From Cadophora sp. MPI-SDFR-AT-0126 (Eukaryota > Ascomycota > Leotiomycetes > Helotiales > Ploettnerulaceae), in contig JAGMVK010000007.1 of assembly GCA_020747065.1 (NCBI GenBank), forward strand, positions 2,170,001 through 2,234,000: a DNA stretch of 64,000 nt, written 5' to 3'. The position numbers and the translations under genes were made by a program. The number at the start of each line of letters is the position of its first letter. Within the stretch, counting starts at the first letter, position 1. The notes beneath the pieces are model-generated. The model did not search any database. It was not told the DNA's origin and was given only the letters and a program-made list of their open reading frames with translations. Below, one piece after another: positions 47,806 to 59,969 of this stretch.

Positions 47806-48872
47806 GAGCCAGGCAGGTTGTCTATAGACATCACTCAAACGGTGAAATTTCGGAATTCTGGCCTCGCTAGTCAGAAAAAGAAGCATCTCTGTGGTCGAGA
47901 CATCGCCTGGTATCAAATATGATTCATCGGACGTTCTATCCCATCAACGGAGGGCATGTCCAATTCTATGGAATTAGTATCGCCTTGCGAAAAAGACCTT
48001 AGATTTGCTAAAAGCCGGAGGGTATAGCTTTAGATGTTTCTGGTTCAAAGCCAGTTCCCTAAATCTCTGTGCCCTGCGTCAGAGCCAGTGTATGGTAGCA
48101 CCGAAATGACAGCACAAACTATCGACATCGGACAGCGAGCTTCAATATATCTTATTCGTGTGATGTTTGAGGTGTTCGAGTAGATTTCTCATGTCAGATG
48201 TTATGGATCAAATGAGGCCGAGGAAACAAAGTAAACAAACCGAGAACTCGGGCATGTGAAAGAGGTAGGTTCTCGTTCATGAGCGGAAACTAGAAATAGC
48301 CTACACCTTTCTTACTATGATCGAACAGCTTGAGGCGGGGATTTCTCTTCCTAACTGCTGACAAAAGACTTGTGCAACCCCAACACTTCTGTCGATGCGG
48401 ACTCATCGGAATGGCCGTAGTTGTTGACAGATATGTCGAGACGTGAGCCAGTCAAGATATAATTTTGCTGGTAGAATGTGTTGCCTTGAGCCCGCCCTAC
48501 GTAATCTCATCTGCCGTAGGTTGTAACCCAGCCTCCATTGGCACAAACGGCGGTGGGGACGCGTATTCGGCGCTTTCGAGCGAATTGCAGGAGGAGAAAC
48601 AGGAAGCAGTCATAGGATAGGATACACTAGCGTCGCAGCTTACAAGCGAGCAAGAAGCTTAAAGTTGGCTGAGCCTCGATGTGCTGGAAGGAATATCATC
48701 CTGACCACCTCCCAATCAGTTTATCACGCGTATTTGGGAGCTGACTTTGTTGCGGTTGTCTTTCAACCTGAGAGCTTTACATATCCCACATATTATCCAT
48801 TTCACGTACAATTCTGGTGCTATAACATCCCTTCCTCGTACTGATTTCGCTTCTGCTTCTTTGAACCCTGAA
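47806..48872. other. Intergenic spacer without recognised features
   Basis: About 1.07 kb between two genes on the same strand. No open frame of note, no tRNA; a GGTTCAAA sequence near 48043 does not belong to a foldable tRNA. The last 120 bp are open in frame with the next gene but lack an ATG. Confidence 0.55.
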
Positions 48873-51197
48873 ATGGATGCTGCCCCTCCCCCGCCTTATT
48901 CCGCAATAGATCCGACTTCACCACATCCTCTCCTTACTCCGGCCACTTCGCAGGCAGATAATGCATCTTTAGCAGCACGACCTCTTCCGTCCACGGCATC
49001 ATCAGTTGATGAGACCATTTACACCCCTCTGTACTCTCCCACGGGTTCCGTACATCAGAACCAACTCTTTGGAGACGAGCACGATCATGTCTCCTCGTCC
49101 TCCGCAACAGCCTTCTTCGAATCTCGTCCTGCACGCAGGAACAGCTCCACCGCACCTCTTGAAATTATTAAGATATCAGTTACTCATGGAACAGAACCGA
49201 AAGATGTCCCATACCCGCAAGAGCTAGGAGACAAGGATGTAGGTGAACTTGACTGGTTGACTTTTGTCAATTACCTCCTTCCGAATCATGCCGCTGGAGT
49301 AAACAACGATGTTGCAGATCGAAAAATCAAGGCGGAATTGGTGGATGAGCGAATGCATAGATTGACTCTGGGAAAAGAGAGTCGTTCAATGACTGATCTT
49401 CGTGAGGTGGACGCTCAGCTGGATCCATTGCGACAATCGCAAACATTACCAAGCTCCGATACGGCACGCAGGCTAGAAGCTACAATATCGGAATGGAACG
49501 AAGGCTTTTTCAAGCCGAGAGGCATACAAATATCGAATCGTGTTATAGAAATTGAGAGTCTAACAGAAGGAGAGGCTACACCAATGCCTGGTTCCTGGAT
49601 TCCTTGGGAACATGAGATGAATGGTGATCTTGGCCCTAGCAGCAATACAAACGCTCGCAGAGGCTTCTTCAGCGGATTTATGCAAGCCGGTCCACAGGGA
49701 TTCAAGATGGGTCCTATTGTTGCAGGTTTGAATTCCCAATTTCCTTCTCTGTTACAGGGTTCAGATCCGTCATTGAATATGAAAGTCTACTACAAAGTTT
49801 TCGCTCTCTATTCTATAATGGACTGTCTTGCTCGCAAACACTAATTGGGTTTCAGACAATGATGGCTTTCGAATTGGCAGAAACGGGCTCAGAGTAAGTT
49901 ACCATCAACATTCTAACGATCCAAAATTGACTTTGGTAAGGCCGATAATAATGGGTTTCGACTTGGGAATATGTTAGTCGCCGACTCAAACGGCTTCAGA
50001 CTTGGCGGTAGTCGAGGATTGAACGCGGATGCTAATGGTGTGAGCTTGGGAGGACGATCATGGGCACGAAGAGAATCTCACGACCCAGAGAGAGGTCGAG
50101 GACGTCACAGGGGTCATCGTGGACGCTCGAATTCTCATGGCCGACACCGCAGACGACGTGGACGCTCAGCATCTGTGTCGAGTGAATCAAGCTCATCAAG
50201 TTCGAGTTCTTCAGACTCGGACTCGTCAGTTGGGTCACTTCCGGAGTACGAAGATCTGAAGGATGGTCAACTTCCGGTTGTGAAACAATCTTTGACGGAG
50301 TGGCTGAATCACCCTGATGAGCCGATCACAAAATCATCCGTCAGACACATGCGAGAGGAAATCGTCTATGCTAAAGATAAAGTAGCTCAGCAGAAAGGAC
50401 AAGACCTTCAAGCTCTGCGAAAGGAAGTGAGAGATTTAACGAAGATTTTTAAGGATGCGAAGAAAGCTCAGAGGAGAGAACGAAGAGAAGCGAGACGTGA
50501 GCGAAAGGCACAGAGGAAAGCACAGAGAAAAGAGCGCCGAGCACTGAAAAGAGAAGAGCGGCAAGCAAAGAAGGAGGCCAAGAAGTGTGGGCCAAGAGGA
50601 GCACGAACTGGACCACCGTGGATGTCCCGATCCAATATGATTCCAGGAGGTTTCTTGGCCCCAACTGCAAATGCTTTCGCACCAACGTCTTCTCACGTGC
50701 CAGGAGATCCATCTGTGCATCCGGATTACCCCAAATTCCCCTTTGGAAGGTCTGCTTCTGCGCCATTTATGACTGGGCTACCATTTGGCAGAGGCAATGG
50801 CCCACCTGGCCTAGCTGCAATTCATAGCGGTTGGCCCTTCACTCACAATTCATCGTATGCTGATGGAGTCGCCTCATCGCCGACACCCGTGCCTGTTGGC
50901 GCAGAAAGACTTCACGATCAGGCTCTGCAGATGGAGAAATCTGCTCAGCTAAAGGAGGCAAAGGCAATCGACCTACGGACTACTGCTACTGGGAGGATGG
51001 TAAGCGAGAAAGAAAAGTCGAGGCTGAAGGACCAAGCAACGAAGTTGGAAGAAGAAGCAGAAAAGTACAGGAGAGAGGTAGACAGATTGCGAGCGGAAGC
51101 AATGCACTTGGACCAGGAGATGGCAAGGGAATTGCAAGAAACGGCGTCGAATACTGAGCAAGAGTCGGGAGTCATACCGGGTTCTTATATACACTGA
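48873..51197 (+). CDS. Unrecognised fungal protein with NGFRLG tandem repeats, RS-like region and charged coiled coils
   Basis: Exons 48873-49725, 49856-49893 and 49941-51197 give 715 aa. I do not recognise the family. Residues 1-100 are Pro/Ser-rich and open with PPPPYSAI, a PPxY-like element that could bind WW domains. A globular-looking part follows (about 95-270: LEIIKISVTHGTEPKDVPYPQELGDKDVGELDWLTFVNYLLPNH). Residues 285-340 hold four repeats around the pattern (A)D-x-N/D-G-F-R-L-G, and exon 2 encodes about one unit. Then come an Arg/His/Gly/Ser region (RGRGRHRGHRGRSNSHGRHRRRR, with a run of Ser), a long Lys/Arg/Glu coiled coil (KIFKDAKKAQRRERREARRERKAQRK..), a Pro/Phe/Gly linker and a final coiled coil. 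Composition suggests RNA or nuclear association, but this is inference only. Confidence 0.82.
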
Positions 51198-51370
51198 TCA
51201 GCGAAGCGAGGGGTTTGGATGAGGACTGGTTATGGCGTCACATGTTCACATGGTAGCTTCAGAGCTCTACTCATATTTTTAATCTCTATTACATTGAATT
51301 CGAATATGCCCATGGCCTTTCAAGGTCCTTCCCAGCAACTACGACAGCTAATTATCTCCAACGAAACCCC

Positions 51371-52435
51371 CTATCGTCCAGGAACCTCAAGTAGCACGCC
51401 GCCATCAATAGCAATAATCTCACCATTAACATACTTATTCTTCGCCAAAAAGATAATCCCCTGTGCCATCTCCTCGTCGCTTCCAGCCCTCTGCGCAGGG
51501 ACATGGCCTTTCTCCTTCATCTTCTCGTCGGGAATACCACTCTTCTGATCCTCATCACTCTCCTTTGTCGTCATCTCACTCGGGAAGTATCCAGGCGCAA
51601 TGCTATTAACCCTGATACCAGCTTTCTTGAACTCATAGGACATGAGTTTGGAGAGATGGACGGTGGCTCCTTTGGCGGCGTTATAGCTGAAGTGACCTTG
51701 TGCGTGGCGCATTATGCCGGACATTGATGAGATTACGATCACGGAGGCGGAGAGGTGGCCGTGAGATTCTCGACCTGCTTGGAGGAGGGGGAGGAAGGCT
51801 ACGGTTGTGAACTGTGGAAGTCAGTATGTAAACATCTCACCTCGTTAACTACTCAAGGTCGTAACAAGGAGAAGTCTTAATGCTGAAGCACAAAACTTAC
51901 ATAAACACCAGACACATTAGTTTTAAAAGTATCTGACCATTCCTGGAAACCCTCCCCATTGAATAGCACTTCCTTTAGCTCTGTAGCCTTTTCACTTGTC
52001 GGCTCGGCTTTGGGACCCGAAATACCCGCATTACAGACGAGTACGTTGATGTACTTCTCCTTCTTTGAGATCTCTGTCACGAGATTCTCGAGGTCTTCTT
52101 TCTTGGTTACGTCACATGGCCCTACCCTTTGCGCTGTCAGCGTAACATGGATTCTGTTCTGAAAGAGGTTGCATACGGGATGATTTCGCCGCCCATGGAT
52201 GGCTCGTGTGATTTTGCTGCGTTTTGGAGAGCTTCCATTCGTCGACCGGTGATGTAGACCTTTGCCCCGTTTGCTGCTAGTGCTTGTGTTGCCCTGTTGA
52301 ATATAAATATCTGTTCCATGGAAAGAGAGAGGAAATATACATGAGTCCGATACCAGTTCCTCCACCGGTGACTACACAGACATGTCCTCTGACGTCGAAA
52401 AGACGGTCCGCTCTCAGATTTTCGGTCTTGGCCAT
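51371..52435 (-). CDS. Short-chain dehydrogenase/reductase (classical SDR)
   Basis: Exons 52435-52341, 52293-52177, 52126-51901 and 51811-51371 give 292 aa. It is a classical SDR: coenzyme motif VVTGGGTGIG (21-30), an Arg pair after the second strand (ITGRRMEAL) that suggests NADP(H), the structural VCNAGISG, catalytic Ser in VISSMSG, and YNAAKG (YxxxK). The end MAQGIIFLAKNKYVNGEIIAIDGGVLL is the usual final strand and helix. Substrate is unknown; the nearest well-known types are 3-oxoacyl-ACP reductase/RhlG-like enzymes. The third exon junction uses the acceptor CAAAG (after a CGCTGAC branch site) because it alone restores PVGPCDVTKKEDL in frame. Introns are 47, 50 and 89 bp. It ends 173 bp from the NGFRLG-repeat gene stop on the other strand. 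Confidence 0.9.
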
Positions 52436-52894
52436 CGTGATTATTCTGGACCTTGAATTGCGTGAGTTTGGAATCAATTATCGTGCCCGGAAGAGAAAGT
52501 AGCTTGTTCTTGTGGGATTTGCTCTTTCAAAGTTGGCCGTCAAGGGAGTGGAAAGTCTTCTATTTATGTTATCCATAAGCGACATCCTAAAAACAGTAAC
52601 GTCATAGGCATAGTACCTTCCTAGTTAGCAGTCTGGGGAAGCACTGCTTTGCCCCAGAGGCGGCTCAGACACTTGCTGAAGTGTTCGCGATTTAGCAATG
52701 ACCGCCAGGGTTCGATATTACTTGTCACATTCGCTCGCCTATTCAAAGGGGCGTAGAAATGGGGGAGGAATCAAACCGCTCGAGGAGGCCAGGGCATCCA
52801 CGTCATATGAGTGCTTTGTTGACTTCACTGGTCGTACCATTGTTAAGGACTATTTGGAAGACCTTATGTCCACAAGATCATTGTATTCTATGTT
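52436..52894. other. Intergenic, SDR promoter and CCZ1 3' side
   Basis: Spacer of 459 bp between two minus-strand genes. No gene-like structure. Confidence 0.55.
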
Positions 52895-55562
52895 CTACCT
52901 ATTCAGGTTCAGTAACCCCTCAATGTAACGTTTCGTATCAACACCAATGCCCTGCGCTAGCCGGCCAGGACCTGATGTCCAACTGGACTCAGATGCAGCG
53001 ACTGATGAGCCGCTCACGAACCTCCCAGTCTTCTTAGCAGCTGCATGATCGCCTGCTCTTCGTATCAAGAATATCTCCTTATCCTTCGGTGCGGATTTTA
53101 CTTTTGTGGTCTCCAAAAATGGATGAGCAGGACCCGAAGTCATGCTTGCTTCAAATGTGCTTGTCCGCTGAGATGTCGCTCGCAGACCCGGAATTTTCTG
53201 GCTACCACCATTTTGTTCTTTGACTAGAGTAGGAGTAGGAACTGGAGTTGGAACAGTCAGTTCACCCGAATTTGTGGGTGTCTCAGCCGGTTCAGGGTCT
53301 GGAATTCTGGTCCAAACCACCCACCAGCCTCGGCTGGTCTTGCACGTCCGTTCCAAGGCTGACTTGTCCGCGCTCGATGAAACATACGTGTTTATGATTT
53401 GCATGTGCGTGTTCAATGCTTCTATGCGTGACCATGTCAGGCTGCCATCCACTTGTGACGTTTGCAGAGGATCTGGAATGTTTGGAATAGTTGAATTGGT
53501 TGTCAAGAGCTTAGGATCCCAGACAAGATCATATATCGGCGTTGCAGATTCGTCGGACGCGCTAAGGTCTGGTTTGGACGCTCTGTATGCTGTTGAGAGC
53601 AATAGTGGTTTTAGAAGCGGGCTGATCTGATAATGCAGAGACCGATACAGACTTGAAAACGCCAGAGCATCTGTTCTCAATTCGAAGAGAAGCACAAATA
53701 TGAAAGGCTTGTTCACGTAAACCACCGTGCGTAATTTCTTGGTCTTGTTCCGGTCTTGACTCTCAAACGAGGTGTTTGATGTTCCAGTATGTTCCGAACC
53801 GAGTACCTTGGTCGAAGAGCTCTTGCTGCCGCCGCCTAGATCAATGCTGATATCGGTTTCTTTACGAGCATCTTCTTCACGTTCCAATTCGACAGTCAAG
53901 GTTCTCAAAAGTAACCTCGGATTGGAATCGTCTTGAGACCGGTCCTGCAATTCTTCCGGATCGACGTCAGAAACGTCATCTTCATCATTCTCGATGTCTC
54001 CCAGAAGCCCTATTAGGAAATGTCCTGTGGAATCTTTGACCGCATAAGGAGATGACTCGAACGTCCTACCAGCCTTCGGTGAATCGCTCTTGGCTTGGAT
54101 TTCTGCGACCTTTGGGCCTTCTTCTGCTTCTGCAATTCGAGAATCGGAGCCATCTCCAGTATGTGATGATGAGCCGAGCGACCAGTGGCTTCCATAACCA
54201 AGTTTAAGAAATTGAACGAATCTGCTGCTTTTTGCATTTGAATCGCTCTCAGACTCAGTGACGCTTGATGTGCCTCGTTTGATTGAAGGACGGCGTTTGT
54301 AAAAATTTGAATTACCAGGCGTTTCCTCGTTCTCTTTTACTGGCATTGGAGGAACAGAGGTCAATGAGTTCTGGCCACCAAAGGACTCATTGCTAGCTTT
54401 GTCACGGACACTTAAACTATATACCTGCCGTGACTTTTTTATGTCAGGGGACGGTCGTCTTTCCTGTGGTGGTGATTTCCGTCGGAATTTCTTCGCTCGT
54501 CGATTGGAGCTTGGATTATCGATCACTCCGTAAGCGTATGGCCCCCATCTGTAAAGGTCCTCCATCCAATGCGATACATCACGTAAGGATTTTCGTGATA
54601 AAGCACCAGTCCCAAGGAATATTGCACCATCTTCCGACTCTGGTTCATTTCCTGAGCCGAGCCATGGCTCTACAGGCTCTTGCTCTTCGGAGCTCTTTCC
54701 TGGTGGCTTTTCACTTTCTGGAAGATCAGCCTCCCCGAATCTGGACACAATCACATCTACCAGTCCGTCTATTCGGCCAACAAATCCTTCAAGAACCTCC
54801 CGCTCACCACTACCTCGATCTTCCTCTCCAACGCCCATACCAAGCTCCCCACAAGCAGCAATCTTGATGCCGTTGTACAAGTTATTTGCCGGATTTCCGT
54901 GCATGAGCACATTCCATGTAGTCAGAAATGTATCCCAGTAACGACCCAGTATACCTACAAATTTAGACCTTCTTGTACGGACAAACAATGCGCTCATGGA
55001 CGAGGCATGATGTAGGAGGAACGTCGAGTGTGCTCGCAGCAAGTCACCGAGGAGCAAAATCGCCGGCTTAACCTCGCGGGAAGAATATTCGATCGTCTCT
55101 TGTTGCACGGAGCCTTTCCCCTTTTCAGCTTTACTGGCCTTTGCAGCCACCGGGAGAGCTGTTAAGTTGATTGACTGAATTGAACAGTAATTAGCAAGGT
55201 TTAAATTCTCGAAAGATGGCATATCTGACAGCTAAGATCCACCATCCAGCCTCCAACTCATGTAGAATGATGCGTGACTTTTCAGTCTCAACAGTGTCCA
55301 CCGCTCTGCCATCTGAGAAGCTTCTGCCAAACTCCACCATTCCCTGGGCAAGCCCAATCTGCCTTAGCTGTTCATTGTTTTCTTCTCGAGCGGCATCGTC
55401 CAGGACACCCTTTTTAACCTTCTTTGTGCTCCTCTCCTGCAAGCCGGGAGTCGAATAATACACAATCTGGTCCTCAATCGTTTCGTCTGTCGTGCCCAAG
55501 GAAGGATTGTAGATGGCCAAGAAGCCTAGCTGGGCAGGAACAGCTTTAGTCGGTGAAAACAT
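52895..55562 (-). CDS. CCZ1: Vacuolar fusion protein Ccz1
   Basis: Exons 55562-55230 and 55174-52895 give 870 aa. Ccz1 with Mon1 is the exchange factor that loads Ypt7/Rab7 on late endosomes, autophagosomes and vacuoles. The N-terminus PAQLGFLAIYNPSLGTTDETIEDQIVYYS is the characteristic start of the first longin domain, continued by RQIGLAQGMVEFGRSFS, RIILHELEAGWWILASINLTALP (across the splice) and LRAHSTFLLHHASSMSAL. The central part (about 250-560) is Ser/Asp/Glu-rich and disordered with a hydrophobic longin-like strand pair (VVYVNKPFIFVLLFELRTDALAFSSLYRSLHYQISPLL). The C-terminal part has GWWVVWTRIPDPE and a late ETTKVKSAPKDKEIFLIRRA segment. The intron donor GTCAGA is weak, but the joined WILA-SINL is what the family has. 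The frame continues upstream with no further ATG. Confidence 0.88.
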
Positions 55563-56072
55563 CGCATATTCGATGATGTGGATAAAGGTAGAGCGCCGAA
55601 CGAGCCCACAGGCGCCTGTGTGCGGAGCAGTCGTCGTCGTCGTCGCTGGCGCCTGTGTCAAAGTTAGAGTTTACGGCCAGCATTGGGTCGAGGCTGAGTG
55701 ATGTCACGTACGCCAAGATCTACCCCAGGCCAAATGTTTAGACAGGGGTGACTTAAATTCAGCCTCTCCTATCTACTTTAATGGGCTGCTTTAGCAAATA
55801 CCTTCCTGAAAAGCTGCACCACACATATCACATCCATTTCGGGTCTTTGAAAGGGCGGACTCATCCCGTATCTGAGTTCAAAAGCAGTCTCAAGGAGGTC
55901 CTTGTGTCGCATCGCTTCAACCGTCAAGTCATCGATATGAAGACATAAACCCTTAAATCAGCTCTCTTAAATTGACTTGAATCCAGAAATCTCTGCATGG
56001 TAGGAATAGGCGCCAGCCTTACCTCAACTCTTAGCTGGGTACGAAGGCTTCAAGTACTACCACGGAGGGATA
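55563..56072. other. Divergent promoter region, CCZ1 / FMT1
   Basis: A 510-bp spacer between two outward-facing genes; a short CGT/GTC trinucleotide run is at about 55630-55645. No gene seen. Confidence 0.55.
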
Positions 56073-57469
56073 ATGGTGTCTTTGATTGTAATCAGACCTT
56101 TTGCCAAGAAGCTCAACCTCTCTCGCCTCAAATCATATACACTCAAGCTCTACAGCACCAAAACATCTAAACCTCTAAGAATCCTATTCTGTGGTTCAGA
56201 CGAGTTCAGTATTGCATCTCTTCGAGCCATCCACGCCGAGCATAAGCGAGATCCAGATTTGATCAAATCCATCGATGTGCTCTGCCGACCTGGAAAACCT
56301 GCGGGGAGGTCTTTGAAGCAAATCCGAGAAGGTAAGAACGACGCCCAACATTATTTGAGCCAGTTCTAAAGATGCTTCAGTGCCGATTAAGGCTGTTGCT
56401 CAGGAACTAGGTCTCACTCTCCACGAGAAAGACACATTCACAGGATGGGATGTGAGTGCCAGCCTGCTAGGCACTCTACACTGACTGATTGTGTCCAGCT
56501 GCCAAAATCCAATAATGAGCCCATAAATCTCATTGTTGCAGTCTCGTTCGGCCTCTTCGTGCCTCCGCGAATTCTGAAAGCCGTTGAATATGGAGGACTA
56601 AATGTGCACCCATCTCTCTTACCAGAGTAAGTGATTCAGTTAATATTATGCCTGTCGCACTCTAACATCGAAACAGCTACCGAGGGCCTGCACCTTTACA
56701 GCGTATAATTATGCGGAGAGAAAAGGCAAGTGGGGTCACCCTCCAGACTCTCGACGACAAATCTTTCGACCACGGCAAAATCCTAGCCCAGGACTGGTTT
56801 CCTATTGAACCGGAAGCTTTGACATACCAGAAACTTCTCGAGGCGGTAATGCCAAAAGCAGCTAAGATACTTGTCGACGGACTGCAGAATCGATCATTCG
56901 TGCCACCGCTCGTTGAAGATACAAGGTGGCGACATAAGCTTCCAAAGAAGCTGACACATGCCGCTAAGATCACGCCGAAAGACAAGAAAGTCCACTGGCA
57001 TACCAAAACTGCTGCCGTGGATATACCTGCGCACCAGAATGCTCTCGGTCGTCTGTGGACCACTGTCCTCGTCGACCCGAAAACTCAGAAGCGGCTAATA
57101 CTCGAAGACAGCGAGACGGTGGACCGACCAGAAGTCTTCAGACATGTAAGCGAAGTTGAAAGCTTCCAGAGATACCAAGATCGCGTATCACAAAAATTGG
57201 GTCGTTCTGTTCACTTCTTTGTGGAGGATCCAGAGACTTTTCAACCGGTGCTTTATGTTGAAGATGGGTCTGCAGTCGTATTCCGCACGCCAACCGAAGG
57301 GGTCAGGGTGAAGCGTATTACGGCTGAAGGGCAGGAAACAAAGGATGCTTGTAAAGTGATGGAAGGCATTCGGCGCGCCAACGCATGGGACTTGAAACAG
57401 GTCTCACGGCTTGAAAACCCCGAAAGCTCCAGATTAGTAGCTGTACCTAAACTTCTTGATGCAAAATAG
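56073..57469 (+). CDS. FMT1: Methionyl-tRNA formyltransferase, mitochondrial
   Basis: Exons 56073-56331, 56381-56451, 56499-56626 and 56677-57469 give 416 aa. The enzyme formylates initiator Met-tRNA for mitochondrial translation using 10-formyl-tetrahydrofolate. The first 33 residues are rich in Lys, Arg, Ser and Leu with no acid, a presequence. The catalytic core opens with LRILFCGSDEFSIASLRAIH, continues to [42 protein letters not shown] with the SLLPxxRGxAP signature (assembled across the third splice), then DDKSFDHGKILAQ. The C-terminal tRNA-binding domain is less conserved but present, with W-H-KTAAVDIPAHQNALG and a long fungal-type tail. Introns are 49, 47 and 50 bp, all GT-AG. Confidence 0.95.
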
Positions 57470-58443
57470 GTGGCTGCGACTTCACAAGATGCCGAAACCA
57501 ACACGCCTGCAATGGGTTCTGTATCCTCGCAGCCATCTGACAGCCTGGATAGAGATAATGGTGCTGAGGGCATCTCTGATTAAGAAGGGCAAGGGGGGAA
57601 AATGCCAGACGATGTGTGAAGGTGATACTCTTTGGCAAGCCCCATGGAGGGAGGAATTGCGTTCAAAATCATGTAACATAAGCTTCTAAGAGATAGCCAG
57701 ATCTTCTCTGTAAAAGTCCTCAAACTTGTAGATGACACAACTAAACTGAAATCACTTTCTATAATCCTCCAGCCTCCAGATCAAAGTAGGCAAGACCGAA
57801 GTCCTAGTTTCTTTATGCCAGACGGTGTTTGCAAACAAAGACACGATGATGTGGAATAGGCGACGCGGTGTATGCTGGAAGCAATTTGCCATCAAGTCGA
57901 AGCTTCTGCTTATTATTAGACATTGCACACCAGCCAGGTGGAGGTGGGATTTTCTTCAGATCCAGGGCATATACCTGTTTGGTTTATGTCAAAGTGAATT
58001 AATGGTAGTTTATCTGGAAAGCAAATGAAGCATCGGCTACAGGTCGAGGTCTGTCAAGTTGTCTTACTTGTCGAGGAGTGGAAGCACTTAACGAGACGAG
58101 TAGCCAGAGCTTTCCATAGCAAAATATAACACTCGTATCATAGTCAACTTCACTGGTATGGGTAATACCTTTCTTTGGTGCTAAGAACTTAAGGCTCCAG
58201 GATAAATTAATCACAGAGTCTCGCCTGGATTCAGTTCTCAAGCGAGGGACAGTCGCAGCAATCACAACAAAATAGACATGGGATCTTGGACGAAATTGAA
58301 CAATGCTGCATTAAGTAAGCTCGCTTGATTCTGCAATGCTGTGTATGAAAGAAGTCTTTCCACCCGCCATGCTACCCTCTACCCCACTAACGCCGTAACA
58401 CCCCAGAACAATCTCCCATACTGTCAGGCTGATACTGACTTCA
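57470..58443. other. Convergent 3' intergenic region
   Basis: About 970 bp between two stops that face each other. The frames here are short and unsupported. No RNA gene or repeat of note. Confidence 0.55.
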
Positions 58444-59969
58444 TTACAATTGCTCTTCCTCAATGACAACACCCCACTCGTGCTGTTCTTTCCCGTACAT
58501 GATGTTGACCAGCCAGCTTTTGATGAGCGATGCGTACTCTCCCATCTCTCCTAGGGCCATTGGGATTTGGAGGTCTTGCTCTTTGTAGTTGATAACCGAG
58601 ACGGCGGATACGAAGAACTGATAATTTTGTCAGAAAGTGAACATTGCAAGCGTAATGACATGGACTTACAGCAGTGCCAGCAGCGAAGGCTTCGATAATT
58701 CTTCCCTCATTGACAGCGGCACGAACTTCCTCCATGGTAAAGTTACGCTCCACGATTTCAATTGCCTCGAGACCGCTTTTACTGTCTGTGAGACGTTCCC
58801 GCGCAAGCTGGAGGATGCTTCTTCTCGTAACACCGTCCAAGATGATTTTATCGTCGAGTGGTGCAGTGACAAGCTGGATCTTTCCTTCTGGGGTTCTCCA
58901 TACGACGAAGAAATTCGAAGCTCCTGCCTCGGTAACCTTGCCGTCCAGTAACCAGAGGACTTGATCATATCCTCTCTCTCGGGCCTCTCCATTGGCGAGC
59001 AAACTAGGACCTATATTAAAATTAGCTTGAGTGTTACCTGCCAATCTGTATTGCACAGCATACCGTAGTTTGCACCCAACTTGGCGTAACCGAATCCACC
59101 TGGCCAAGCTCGGACACCGTTGGTAGAGGCCAACAACTTCAATCCTGTCTTCTGATCCATAGGTGGCATGAATGTAGAGATAACAAACAGAGTGGCCTCC
59201 TTTGGCGTGGCAACACCCAAAGCACCAGCAGATCCAATCATGGTGGGTCTCAAGTACAAGAAAGTACCGGGTGTTGGGAGCCACTTTGGACCATCAACAG
59301 CAACCATTGCGATGATCAACTTCTCGAGCTCCTTAGGATCGAACGCTGGAAGAGAGCATCTAACACTGGACATCACCATTCGGCGGCAGTTGCAATCCGG
59401 TCGGAAGAGTCTCAACTTTCCATCGTAACCACGGTACATCTTCATTCCCTCGAAACATTCGGTGGCGTAGTGCAGAACAGATGCCGTTGGGGCCAAGGAG
59501 AAGTTTCCATATGGCTTTAATTCTGGAGCGCACCAACCCTCTGATGCTTTCCAGACGGCAGTGATCATATGGTCGGTACATTGAGATGCGGTGGCGATGA
59601 TTGGATCTCCTGGCGCTGGGACGGTCATTGGAGTGGACGTCCTCGTGAACTTCAACTTGGAAGCATCCAATGGATGCAGAGTGCTGTTGGTCTTTCCACT
59701 ATCGGCCTGTCAGTTTCGATTTTCATGGCTTGAGTTCTAGCGAGTCATGTGTGGCCCAATTGAAGCAAACATAGTTCTTGACAAAAAGTAGCCTCGAAAC
59801 GACGTAGAGGGACCATTTCGAAAGCCCGTAGACATATTGATAAATTTATGGGTGGGTCTGCTCACTTCTGTACTAACTCAGGGGCAGTCTGAGCCAGTTT
59901 ACGAGCAACAGCAGCGCTATCGAGCTCATTTCCTGACTGCACCGGAGGTGTAATTGCAGAGGGTGCCAT
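58444..59969 (-). CDS. Branched-chain amino acid aminotransferase
   Basis: Exons 59969-59866, 59698-59064, 59010-58670 and 58617-58444 give 417 aa. This PLP enzyme (fold type IV) interconverts Leu, Ile and Val with their 2-oxo acids using 2-oxoglutarate/Glu. Family landmarks are LDASKLKFTRT, APTASVLHYATECFEGMKMYRGYDGKLRLFRPDCNCRR, FLYLRPTMIG, RAWPGGFGYAKLGANYGPSLLA with the PLP Lys (about Lys241, the splice lies just after), and GASNFFVVWR. The intron 1 acceptor is uncertain: GATAG|TGG gives VQNGKTNSTLHPLDASK in frame with a good donor (GTGAGC), while another pair (GTACAG donor and GACAG acceptor) would give ELADSGKTN. The frame remains open upstream to 60125 but has no ATG there, so MAPSAITPP is taken as the start; a presequence is not obvious. 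Confidence 0.92.
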
